Notes under the pieces: model-generated | The model's database searches: none | What the model saw: the letters and a program-made list of their open reading frames with translations, nothing else | What the model was told of the DNA's origin: nothing | NCBI GenBank assembly: GCA_902491415.1 | Contig: CABUHP010000056.1 | Coordinates: 1 to 8,614, forward strand | Direction: 5' to 3' | Length of the DNA stretch: 8,614 bases | Origin: an uncultured Collinsella sp. | GTDB lineage: Bacteria; Actinomycetota; Coriobacteriia; Coriobacteriales; Coriobacteriaceae | Program-made: the position numbers and the translations under genes | Part shown: piece after piece, positions 1-6,713 of the stretch | Layout of the letters: every line of letters starts with the position of its first letter | How positions within the stretch are numbered: position 1 is the stretch's first letter

Positions 1-77
1 TGGTAGCCCGTACCAGATTCGAACTGGTGATCTCCGCCTTGAGAGGGCGGCGTCCTAAACCGCTAGACGAACGGGCC
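1..77 (-). tRNA. tRNA-Glu (anticodon CTC)
   Basis: The complement folds into a full cloverleaf. The 7-bp acceptor stem (GGCCCGT with ACGGGCT, G-U at the first pair) is followed by discriminator A and an encoded CCA at 1-3. The anticodon stem CCGCC/GGCGG encloses the loop CTCTCAA, which places anticodon CTC at 41-43, reading the GAG glutamate codon. The T arm contains GTTCGAATC. The gene is complete, because its CCA ends exactly at the window edge. It lies 17 bases downstream of tRNA-Gln in the same direction, with no promoter visible between them, so the two are probably processed from one transcript. The terminator must lie outside the window. Confidence 0.97.
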
Positions 78-94
78 ATATGTAGCAAATGCAA

Positions 95-168
95 TGGCTG
101 GGATGGAGGGAGTCGAACCCCCATTGACGGAACCAGAATCCGCTGTCCTGCCATTAGACGACATCCCA
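95..168 (-). tRNA. tRNA-Gln (anticodon CTG)
   Basis: The complement begins with TGGGATG, which pairs perfectly with CATCCCA, followed by discriminator G and an encoded CCA at 95-97. The anticodon arm CGGA-TTCTGGT-TCCG places anticodon CTG at 134-136, reading the CAG glutamine codon. The overall sequence resembles bacterial tRNA-Gln, with the typical weak first acceptor pair (U1-A72). It is the promoter-proximal gene of a Gln-Glu tRNA pair. The C34 anticodon reads only the G-ending codon, so a TTG isoacceptor should exist elsewhere in the genome. Confidence 0.97.
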
Positions 169-212
169 ATGACTGCATCGCTGCGCTCGGCTGTGCCTTT
201 GCGCAAGAAAGA

Positions 213-241
213 AATATACGGGAAGTCTCGCCGTGACGCAA
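213..241 (-). promoter_or_regulatory. Promoter of the tRNA-Gln/tRNA-Glu unit
   Basis: On the minus strand a -35-like TTGCGT (236-241) and a -10 TATATT (213-218) are separated by exactly 17 bases. TATATT matches five of six consensus positions. Transcription would start near 206, about 38 bases before the mature 5' end of tRNA-Gln. The sequence just upstream (245-280) is AT-rich and could act as an UP element. No other promoter-like pair lies closer to the tRNA genes. Confidence 0.7.
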
Positions 242-244
242 GCC

Positions 245-279
245 CCAATTTTGACTTTTTTGAAATTCAGTCAAATTGG
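245..279. repeat. Imperfect inverted repeat upstream of the tRNA promoter
   Basis: CCAATTTTGAC (245-255) and GTCAAATTGG (270-279) are reverse complements apart from one extra T in the left arm, with a 14-base loop. The element is AT-rich in otherwise GC-rich DNA and sits immediately upstream of the -35 box of the tRNA promoter. It has no terminator-type T run after either arm. It could be an UP element that is palindromic by chance, or a binding site; the sequence does not decide. Confidence 0.45.
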
Positions 280-365
280 CCTAATTTAGTCCAACCCGTG
301 AAGGACCTGTGAAGCCGACCGCTGTACACGAGGGGCAAAACGCCGCGAGCGGTAGCCGTCAACCG

Positions 366-394
366 TTGGCAGATTCTACCGCGAAAACGATAGC
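366..394 (+). promoter_or_regulatory. Possible promoter for the 136-aa gene
   Basis: TTGGCA (366-371, five of six matches to the -35 consensus) lies 17 bases before GATAGC (389-394, three of six matches to the -10 consensus). A start near 401 would give a leader of about 44 bases before the ATG at 445. The weak -10 keeps this tentative. Confidence 0.3.
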
Positions 395-444
395 ACCAGG
401 CAACACAATCGAAGTATCAATGATCGCGTAGATATCGAGGCGCC

Positions 445-855
445 ATGGACGAAGAGCTTGATTACCTATGGGAGACCCTGGGCCTCGAGATCACTGCCGA
501 CCTTTGGCCCGAACGGGACAAAATCCATCCCACTCTGCGCCCCGCCATCACGGTGGTGCAGGCAAAATACCGCCGTGCATCCTTTTTGATCATGCGGATG
601 TCATGGCACGCGGGACTACCCGACCTTAAGCGAATCCAGGCAAGTCTCGTCGAGCTGTCCGGCATGCCGACCGTCATATCCGAGGCGCACCTGGAACAGC
701 GTCAGCGCGAGCGACTGCAACAGCAGCGGATTCCCTTTATCTGCCCTGGCGTTCAGGCATATCTGCCCTTTATGGACGAGGAGTACTGGAGTGGCAAGCC
801 CAACAAGCACGTAAAAGTCTACGATCCGCACGAATGGGCACAGCTTGAGGATTGA
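445..855 (+). CDS. Hypothetical protein resembling the N-terminal domain of MarR-like winged-helix proteins
   Basis: This 136-residue soluble protein has no signal peptide or membrane segment. The ATG at 445 follows GAGG with a short 4-base spacer and is the first start in the frame. From memory, its layout recalls the N-terminal domain of a group of Firmicutes proteins annotated as MarR or winged-helix regulators: a short N-terminal segment, a predicted strand FLIMRM (residues 47-52), a helical stretch with DLKRIQASLVELSG, then the signature IPFICPG...YLPFM (about residues 96-109). In those proteins a DNA-binding winged helix follows; here the chain ends about 27 residues after YLPFM with a charged tail. 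No continuation is visible before the convergent gene at 928. It is either a stand-alone version of that domain or a truncated regulator. It is the only plus-strand gene in the window. Function is unknown, and the family resemblance is a recollection, not a search result. Confidence 0.75.
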   Translation: MDEELDYLWETLGLEITADLWPERDKIHPTLRPAITVVQAKYRRASFLIMRMSWHAGLPDLKRIQASLVELSGMPTVISEAHLEQRQRERLQQQRIPFICPGVQAYLPFMDEEYWSGKPNKHVKVYDPHEWAQLED

Positions 856-927
856 GCTGAGCGAGCCCGCCGACGGAAAACACGTCCCACCCCGATCACT
901 CAAAACGGGTCGCACTTTCCGCAGCCG

Positions 928-1287
928 CTACAGCAACGCCTCGGCCCAAGCCGATTCCCTAAAGCCGGGAATCGCAAAGTCGTCGCCCACCAGCAGCGGA
1001 CGCTTGACCAGCATGCCGTCGGTCGCCAGCAGCTCGTTGCACTCCCGATCCGTCATGCCCGCGTCCAGACGCGCCTTCAGGCCCAGCTCTCGATATTTCA
1101 TGCCCGACGAATTAAAGAAACGCCGCACCGGCAGCCCCGAACGAGCAATCCAGGTCGCAAGCTCATCAGCCGTGGGATTGTCCAAAACGATATCGCGGTC
1201 GATATACTCAACCCCATGTTCGTCCAGCCATGCCTTGGCCTTCTTACAGGTCGAGCACTTGGGATATTCAACAAACAGTACGGTCAT
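928..1287 (-). CDS. ArsC/Spx-family thioredoxin-fold protein
   Basis: A 119-residue cytoplasmic protein of the ArsC/Spx/YffB family, about the usual length. The ATG at 1287 is preceded by GGAGG (1294-1298) with a 6-base spacer; an upstream extension to 1326 lacks such a site and the conserved fold begins at residue 2, so 1287 is chosen. The N-terminal strand TVLFVEYPK leads into Cys11-Ser-Thr-Cys14, followed by KKAKAWLDEHG. The family block LPVRRFFNSSG (residues 52-62) and DGMLVKRPLLV (90-100) with Arg96-Pro97 are present. The CxxC pair is typical of Spx/MgsR-type redox proteins, whereas classical plasmid ArsC uses a single cysteine. Database labels for such proteins often read arsenate reductase family, but no arsenic-resistance gene (arsR, arsB, acr3) is nearby, so arsenate reduction is not supported by context. 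A role as a redox-sensing or RNA-polymerase-binding factor is equally possible. It lies 92 bases downstream of mupG, with no convincing terminator between them. Confidence 0.9.
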   Translation of the reverse strand: MTVLFVEYPKCSTCKKAKAWLDEHGVEYIDRDIVLDNPTADELATWIARSGLPVRRFFNSSGMKYRELGLKARLDAGMTDRECNELLATDGMLVKRPLLVGDDFAIPGFRESAWAEALL

Positions 1288-1379
1288 GGAAATCCTCCGA
1301 ATATAGATCGGCCAACGCAGGCACACGCCACACGAGGCGCCTTCGTATGATGGGCCAATTGTAGCCCACGGGTCACACG

Positions 1380-2432
1380 CTAAACGAACCGTACCCCGAA
1401 TCCGCGTTTGATGAACGGCAGCAGCTCCATTGCCTCGGGCGTGATATGGCCCGCAACGTTCATGCGCTCGTCACCGGGAAGATCGACCCGCGCAATCTCA
1501 AGCTCGCCTTCGTAGCGCCCATATCCGCTATTGCTCACAGCGATCGACCCCGCCTTTCGCGGCAGGCCGGCTCCGGAATCCGTCGGCACGGAATCCGGCT
1601 TAAGCGTCGTACGTGACTCCTGAGACCTAAAGATGAGGACGCTCGAGTCGGGCCGGTCGTGATGAATCTGCCCGCGCACATAGGCATAACCGGGCTCAAG
1701 CTCGCATTGCAGGTCCACGTATCCGGCGGAAACTTGAGCAAACTGCGCCCAGCCCGCATCGGATAGATCGGGGTCGCCGACCAACACAATGTCGCAATCG
1801 GCGCCATGTGCAAGCTCAAGCATATTGAGAGCAACCTTTGACGCGCGACCGCGCTGCGCCTCGACCGTCGGCAGTCCCTCGAAAACCGGCCCGCGAACGT
1901 TAGCATCACCCGGCACAAAAGCCATGATTTCGAATCCAAGCGCCGCAAGACGAAGATTCGTCCGAGCAACATCTTCAAGAGCTAAACCGGTATAAGGCTT
2001 GGGGTAAAAATTGTGGCAGGCGGCAAAACGAGTCACATCGGCACCGGCCTCACGCCACGATGCGATTTCATCAGAACTCACCGTCGATGCATTGACCACA
2101 ATGCGAAATACACCGGACAGCTCCGCGACCCGCTGGGCGCTAAAGCCATAGTCCAAACGAAGGTATTCCAACCCCAGATCGCGCAGGTCCTCAATGCGCT
2201 CAAGCCCGAGCAAATCGCACGTGCGAGGCCCCACATCGGCAATGAGCGCAATGCCGCGGGCGGAAAGCAGCGACAGCACATGACGGACCTTATCGGCATA
2301 CGCCGCTCCCCCATCCTCGGGAATATGCAGCGAGGTGAACGCATAGCGCGCACCCGCCGCGGCACCACGCTCAATCGTCCGCTCAATATCCTGCAAAGGG
2401 CTGGAAAGATAAATTGAAATACCCGTTTTCAC
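1380..2432 (-). CDS. mupG: 6-phospho-N-acetylmuramidase MupG (DUF871, GH170)
   Basis: A 350-residue cytoplasmic protein matching DUF871 in length and motifs. The family enzyme MupG of S. aureus hydrolyses 6-phospho-MurNAc-GlcNAc to MurNAc-6P and GlcNAc. Visible landmarks are FTSLHIPED (residues 32-40), IADVGP (64-69), LRLDYGF (91-97), NAST (114-117), ACHNFYPKPYTGL (138-150) and GDANVRGPVFEGLPT (175-189). These belong to the N-terminal barrel; the smaller C-terminal domain, about residues 245-350, includes a strand-rich end. No signal peptide is present, which fits an intracellular phospho-sugar hydrolase. The start is a GTG at 2432, preceded by AAAGGAG (2442-2448) at 9 bases; the frame begins MKTGISIYLS, as in the family. 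It is the last gene of the mur cassette, 117 bases after murP. That gap contains a terminator-like hairpin, so its expression may be lower than, or separately controlled from, murP. Its product is the substrate of MurQ. Confidence 0.93.
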   Translation of the reverse strand: MKTGISIYLSSPLQDIERTIERGAAAGARYAFTSLHIPEDGGAAYADKVRHVLSLLSARGIALIADVGPRTCDLLGLERIEDLRDLGLEYLRLDYGFSAQRVAELSGVFRIVVNASTVSSDEIASWREAGADVTRFAACHNFYPKPYTGLALEDVARTNLRLAALGFEIMAFVPGDANVRGPVFEGLPTVEAQRGRASKVALNMLELAHGADCDIVLVGDPDLSDAGWAQFAQVSAGYVDLQCELEPGYAYVRGQIHHDRPDSSVLIFRSQESRTTLKPDSVPTDSGAGLPRKAGSIAVSNSGYGRYEGELEIARVDLPGDERMNVAGHITPEAMELLPFIKRGFGVRFV

Positions 2433-2448
2433 GCTTCAACGCTCCTTT

Positions 2449-2482
2449 AAAAAAGGCCGGCGGAGCAGTTAGCCCCGCCGGC
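2449..2482 (-). terminator. Terminator-like hairpin between murP and mupG
   Basis: The arms GCCGGCGG (2456-2463) and CCGCCGGC (2475-2482) form a perfect 8-bp GC stem around an 11-base loop, which can add two more G-C pairs inside a mismatch. On the minus strand the stem is followed by one C and then six T (2449-2454), the classic intrinsic-terminator pattern. On the plus strand the hairpin has no T run. The T run directly abuts the mupG Shine-Dalgarno sequence (2442-2448), leaving no room for a promoter between terminator and gene. It therefore probably acts as a partial terminator or attenuator inside the operon. Confidence 0.75.
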
Positions 2483-2514
2483 ACAACCATAGCATCAAGA
2501 AATCTGCTGCGCGC

Positions 2515-2541
2515 CGCGAACCCCGAGCAACACGGCTCGCG
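2515..2541 (-). other. Stem-loop just after murP
   Basis: CGCGAACC (2515-2522) and GGCTCGCG (2534-2541) form an 8-bp stem in the minus-strand transcript (one G-U pair) around an 11-base loop. It begins 8 bases after the murP stop codon and has no T run. It could protect the 3' end of the murR-murQ-murP message, or be one partner of the downstream terminator hairpin in a switch. Confidence 0.45.
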
Positions 2542-2549
2542 ATATCAAA

Positions 2550-3980
2550 CTACTCGCCAAAGAACTCGTTGATCTTCTGCTCGTCGACACCGAAGAACCA
2601 CGTCAGGACAAAGCCGGCGGCATAGGCAAGCAGCATAGCGGCAACGTAGCCGAGTTGCTGGCCAGGAACGACGATCAGCAGGCCAAACAGACCGGAAACG
2701 CCCTGAGAAACCGTGCCGATGTGAAGCAGCGCCGCGAGCGCGCCGCCAAATCCGGCACCCAGGCAGGCCGTCACAAACGGACGAACGAGCGGCAGCGTAA
2801 CAGCATACATCAGAGGCTCGCCCACACCCAGGATTCCAACGGGAATGGACTCTGCGACGTACTTCTTGAGCTTGGCGTTCTTGGTCTTAAAGTACAGCGC
2901 CAAACCGGCACCGACCTGGCCGCCGCCAGCCATCATAAGGATGGGAAGCAGGTAATTGATACCCTTGGTAGCGCCGTCGGGATCGTTGAGCATAGCGTGG
3001 ATCGGCGTGAGCGCCTGATGCAGGCCGACGGAAACCAGCGGCAAGAAGCCTGCCGACAGGATATAGCCGCCCAGGACGCCCAGCTTCTCGAAGATAAAGG
3101 TCAAAACGCTAAAGATGGCAGTCGTCAGCCATGCACCAACCGGCTGGATGACGAGCATCAGAGCAAAGGCGCCGATGATGAGCACCAGCAGCGGGGACAA
3201 GAACGTGTCGAGTGCGTTGGGCATAACCTTGCGAATCTGACGCTCCATCCAGGCAAAAAATGCGCCAGCGATGAGAGCCGCGATCATGCCGCCCGCTGCG
3301 GGGTTGTACTGCGCATTGGTGAGCGGCAGCAGAATGGCAGTGGCAGGATCAGCCGCGCCAGGCGCAAGCAGGGGCATGGCACTGTTGGCGATACACATCA
3401 TGCCGGCGATGCCGCCCAGCGCAGCGGAGCCGCCAAACTCACGTGCCGCGTTATAACCCACCAAGATGGGCAGATAGGCGAACAGGGCCCAGCCCATGGA
3501 ACGAATGCCCTGGTACCACCACTCGCCTGCAAGCGCGCCTGCCGTCGAGACGTTAATGACGTTGCAGATACCGTTGATGAGGCCAGCCGCAATGATGCCG
3601 GGAAGCAGGGCGACGAAGACATTGGAAATCTTCTTGAGGAAGGCCTGAACCGGCTTGGACTCGTACTTGGCCTTCTGCGCGGCCTTGTTCGTGGCCGCAG
3701 CGTCAACCACGCTCTCGTCAGCAACGCCTTTCGCAAGGCCGGTGAGCTTGGAGAACTCCTCGAGCACCTTATTCACCTTGCCCGGCCCCAGCACGATCTG
3801 CATCGTGTCGTCCTCGACTAGGCCCATCACGCCGTCGAGTGCCTTAATGCCCTCCGTGTCGACGTTGCCCGCGTCTTTGACGGTCACGCGCAGGCGCGTC
3901 ATGCACGCCGCGTTTGCCAGCACGTTGTCTTTACCGCCCAAAAGGTCCAGCAGCTTTTGAGCCAGCTCTTTGTTCGTCAT
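2550..3980 (-). CDS. murP: MurNAc-type PTS transporter, EIIBC component (MurP-like)
   Basis: A 476-residue PTS permease of the glucose/sucrose (EIIBC) type, close to the 474 residues of E. coli MurP. The EIIB domain covers about residues 1-85, with the phosphorylated cysteine Cys26 in AACMTRLRV and the GxVMGLVEDD region near 50-58. A charged, alanine-rich linker (about 85-110) leads to a multi-spanning EIIC domain (about 115-465) carrying the conserved GEPLMY motif (388-393). No EIIA domain is fused, so a separate EIIA-Glc-type protein must supply phosphate; none is in the window. The protein imports and 6-phosphorylates its sugar. The specificity (MurNAc or MurNAc-GlcNAc rather than sucrose, trehalose or GlcNAc) is inferred from its place between murQ and mupG. 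The ATG at 3980 has a near-perfect AAGGAGGAG ribosome binding site. It starts 57 bases after the murQ stop, and no promoter or terminator is obvious in that gap. Confidence 0.93.
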   Translation of the reverse strand: MTNKELAQKLLDLLGGKDNVLANAACMTRLRVTVKDAGNVDTEGIKALDGVMGLVEDDTMQIVLGPGKVNKVLEEFSKLTGLAKGVADESVVDAAATNKAAQKAKYESKPVQAFLKKISNVFVALLPGIIAAGLINGICNVINVSTAGALAGEWWYQGIRSMGWALFAYLPILVGYNAAREFGGSAALGGIAGMMCIANSAMPLLAPGAADPATAILLPLTNAQYNPAAGGMIAALIAGAFFAWMERQIRKVMPNALDTFLSPLLVLIIGAFALMLVIQPVGAWLTTAIFSVLTFIFEKLGVLGGYILSAGFLPLVSVGLHQALTPIHAMLNDPDGATKGINYLLPILMMAGGGQVGAGLALYFKTKNAKLKKYVAESIPVGILGVGEPLMYAVTLPLVRPFVTACLGAGFGGALAALLHIGTVSQGVSGLFGLLIVVPGQQLGYVAAMLLAYAAGFVLTWFFGVDEQKINEFFGE

Positions 3981-4037
3981 AACTCCTCCTTGTATTGGGT
4001 ATCTCGTCTGGATGTCATATCAGCTCACGCCGCGCAC

Positions 4038-4961
<924 letters not shown>

Positions 4962-4977
4962 TTCATTCACCTCATCT
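4962..4977 (-). promoter_or_regulatory. murQ ribosome binding site overlapping the murR stop codon
   Basis: On the minus strand the murR stop TGA (4972-4974) forms part of the GATGAGGTGA ribosome binding stretch of murQ, and the murQ ATG follows 10 bases after the stop. This is the geometry of translational coupling: ribosomes finishing murR can restart on murQ. It also fixes the murQ start at 4961. Confidence 0.7.
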
Positions 4978-5823
4978 TTCCTGTTTCTCGATGTAGTTTT
5001 GCTTAATGACATGCGTCGCCCGTTCGTAGTCGCTGGCAACGTAAGCAGCGTACAGGGCATCGACAACCATAAGCTGGGCCATACGCGAAGCCATGGCACC
5101 GCTGCGGACCAAGGGTTCACTCGCGGCGACGCCGAGCACGGCATCGGCCATGGTGGCAAGCTTGGATGATCCATCTACTTTGGTCACGGCCACAACGGGA
5201 CAGTTGTGACGTTGGGCCTCGGCGGTGCAGTCCAGCACCTCTTGCGTCAAGCCCGAGTAGCTAAAGGCGATTGCCATATCGCCCTCATGCATGTTCTTGG
5301 CACACAAGAGCTGATCATGCCAGTCGTCGTACAGATGGCACTCTTTGTCGACACGCATGAGCTTTTGCGCCAGATCGTGCGCGACCAAACGAGAGGCACC
5401 GATACCGAACAGATTGACTGCGCGCGCCCGCTTAAGATAGGCCGCACATCGCTCCAAGACGGTGTAATCGAGCGTTCGCGCCGTCGCTTCGATCGTGCGC
5501 ACGTTGCTTTTCATCACCTTCCCCACGATACGTTCAACGCTGTCATCCATGGAGATGTCCTCGAGGGCAACGTCTTTCTTGTCACCTAAGAGCGCCAGCT
5601 CGGCAATCAGTTCGCGCTGGAACTCCTTGTAGCCCGCAAAACCCAAACGCTTGCAAAAGCGCAAAATGCTCGAGGGCGAGGAGAACGTGACATCGGCAAG
5701 ACCGCGGACGGACAGCCCGACCACCTCGTGCGGATGAGCGCTTACATATGCGATGACATTGCGTTCCGCCGGGCTCGCGCTGAGCTCACGCTCGCGAAGC
5801 CGCAAAAGCAATCCGTTTGCCAT
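4972..5823 (-). CDS. murR: RpiR-family transcriptional regulator, probable MurR
   Basis: A 283-residue regulator with the two RpiR domains. The N-terminal helix-turn-helix (about residues 1-78) includes LSASPAERNVIAYVSAHP, LADVTFSSPSSILRFCKRLGF and YKEFQREL. The SIS sugar-phosphate domain (about 120-255) includes VNLFGIGASRLVAHDLAQKL (136-155) and the Ser-rich AFSYSGLTQEV (186-196). The ligand is probably MurNAc-6P, inferred from its position directly before murQ. E. coli MurR is a repressor of murQP, whereas some RpiR proteins activate; the direction here is not known. The ATG at 5823 is chosen over a GTG nine bases upstream (5832), because the GTG overlaps the GGAGGTG ribosome binding site, which is well spaced (8 bases) from the ATG. 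It is the first gene of the operon and would be autoregulated if the palindromes upstream (5858-5907) are its operator. In S. aureus the regulator is last in the operon, so the order differs here. Confidence 0.93.
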   Translation of the reverse strand: MANGLLLRLRERELSASPAERNVIAYVSAHPHEVVGLSVRGLADVTFSSPSSILRFCKRLGFAGYKEFQRELIAELALLGDKKDVALEDISMDDSVERIVGKVMKSNVRTIEATARTLDYTVLERCAAYLKRARAVNLFGIGASRLVAHDLAQKLMRVDKECHLYDDWHDQLLCAKNMHEGDMAIAFSYSGLTQEVLDCTAEAQRHNCPVVAVTKVDGSSKLATMADAVLGVAASEPLVRSGAMASRMAQLMVVDALYAAYVASDYERATHVIKQNYIEKQER

Positions 5824-5857
5824 CTCAAACACCTCCGTTGAGAAGAATTAAAGACCA

Positions 5858-5870
5858 ACGAACGATTCGT
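5858..5870. promoter_or_regulatory. Palindrome ACGAA-N3-TTCGT, candidate murR operator
   Basis: ACGAACGATTCGT is a perfect 5-bp inverted repeat around a 3-base centre, lying 34 bases upstream of the murR start. It would sit just upstream of a TTTAAT that could serve as a -10 box (5850-5855 on the minus strand), though no good -35 box accompanies it. Short palindromes of this kind are typical of dimeric regulator sites. The link to MurR is inference from position. Confidence 0.35.
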
Positions 5871-5890
5871 ACCGTATACAAACAGCTTTT

Positions 5891-5907
5891 GCGGTACATT
5901 GTGCCGC
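5891..5907. promoter_or_regulatory. Imperfect 17-bp palindrome upstream of murR
   Basis: GCGGTACATTGTGCCGC reads as an inverted repeat with seven of eight arm positions matching around a central base. Its CGGTAC (5892-5897) also forms an inverted pair with GTACCG at 5869-5874, next to the ACGAA palindrome. The cluster lies between the terminator of the VanZ-like gene and the murR ribosome binding site, where a promoter and operator are expected. No clear -35/-10 pair could be assigned in this region. Confidence 0.35.
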
Positions 5908-5916
5908 ATCGTGGCG

Positions 5917-5946
5917 CACAAAGGGCGAGCGTTCTACCGCTCGCCC
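5917..5946 (-). terminator. Probable terminator of the VanZ-like gene
   Basis: GGGCGAGCG (5923-5931) and CGCTCGCCC (5938-5946) form a perfect 9-bp stem with a 6-base loop. On the minus strand the stem is followed by TTTGTG, a short imperfect T run. It lies about 80 bases downstream of the VanZ-like stop codon and upstream of murR, so it would separate that gene from the mur operon. Confidence 0.65.
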
Positions 5947-6027
5947 CTCAAATCCGACCGCTCGGAAATACGCGCGACACAAAATAATTCAACAAGGTCG
6001 CATTATCAGAAACGGGTTTGTTACCGG

Positions 6028-6609
6028 CTAGCGCCTCGCATGGGCGCCGATCGGCCGAGTCGCATGGCGCACCAACGCCGCTGCCAGCAATACCAACAGC
6101 ATGGCGGTGACATAGCCCGCAGCATCGAATCCTAAATCGATAACGTCGAAATGCCTTCCGGGAACAAAGATCTTATGCACCTGATCGCCAACGGAGCAGG
6201 CAGCGCAAAAGAGCAATACGGGCACGCAACGGGAGCATACGCTCCACGGACGCCTGGAAAAGCAAACCACGACCACCGAGGCGAACAATCCGACGAAGAA
6301 AAACTCTACGGTATGGGCAACGCGACGGACGTTCGTGCCCACCCACATGCGAATGGAAGCAAGTCGGCCAGACCGGACATTCGAGGCAGCCGAATCGGTG
6401 CCCCCGGTCATTCCGTTCTCCGCCTGAGCTTCACCCGTGGCATCGACAGCCTGAACGCCCGTAGCCTGGCCCTCCACCACACGCGCGGTGGACTCGCTCA
6501 GCAACGACGTCTCCACCGCATTTTGCTCCGTCAGCACCCAGATGCCCGCCAGCGTTGCAGCGAACAGAACGATCGCGGTCCATCCGATTATTTGTTTTAC
6601 GCGCGCCAA
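6028..6609 (-). CDS. VanZ-like family membrane protein
   Basis: A 193-residue integral membrane protein with VanZ-family features. A first membrane segment covers about residues 7-27, followed by the weak LSESTARVVE element (37-46). After it come the HTVEFFFVGLFAS block (99-111, corresponding to the HFxEY motif of the family), a third segment near 127-140, the strongly conserved DQVHKIFVPGRHFDVIDLGFDAAG stretch (142-165, here DQxHKxFVPGRxxDxxDxxxDxxG), and a last segment to about 181. The start is taken as TTG at 6609, because AAGGAGG sits 7 bases upstream and the protein then begins MARVKQIIGW, a normal first membrane helix. A longer frame from a TTG at 6651 would run through that ribosome binding site. 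The loop between the first two membrane segments (about residues 47-88) is long, polar and low-complexity, and looks extracytoplasmic or at least variable. VanZ in Tn1546 raises teicoplanin resistance, but most chromosomal relatives have no known role, and no other van gene is here. Confidence 0.9.
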   Translation of the reverse strand: MARVKQIIGWTAIVLFAATLAGIWVLTEQNAVETSLLSESTARVVEGQATGVQAVDATGEAQAENGMTGGTDSAASNVRSGRLASIRMWVGTNVRRVAHTVEFFFVGLFASVVVVCFSRRPWSVCSRCVPVLLFCAACSVGDQVHKIFVPGRHFDVIDLGFDAAGYVTAMLLVLLAAALVRHATRPIGAHARR

Positions 6610-6713
6610 GGGCCAACCTCCTTTTTTGAATATCAGCGAGTGTAGCCCCAAATGGCATCGTCACCGTATCAAAATTTGAATCGCAACAGGAAGCGACAAA
6701 GCGACGCAAACCC

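Noticed and set aside
1..168. Possible integration site of a mobile element at the tRNA 3' ends
   Set aside because: No integrase and no repeated copy of either tRNA 3' end is visible in the window.
27..312. Small open frames across the tRNA genes
   Set aside because: They cover two complete tRNA cloverleaves and their promoter; no protein-like features.
856..927. Bidirectional terminator between the convergent genes
   Set aside because: CGGAAA...TTTCCG with a partial CCCG/CGGG core can be drawn, but the stems are short, broken and lack T runs.
1320..1379. Terminator downstream of mupG
   Set aside because: Only short hairpins (TGGGC/GCCCA with a CAATTG loop, and ACGAGG/CCTTCGT-type pairing) without a T run are present; too weak to call.
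2655..3821. A 388-codon plus-strand open frame opposite murP
   Set aside because: It lies wholly antisense to a confidently identified PTS gene. Its translation is rich in Gln, Arg, His and Asp with no family motif, as expected for the reverse complement of a GC-rich membrane-protein gene.
4975..5174. N-terminal extension of murQ to a start at 5174
   Set aside because: The extension overlaps the murR coding sequence, does not resemble MurQ, and a well-placed ribosome binding site precedes the ATG at 4961.
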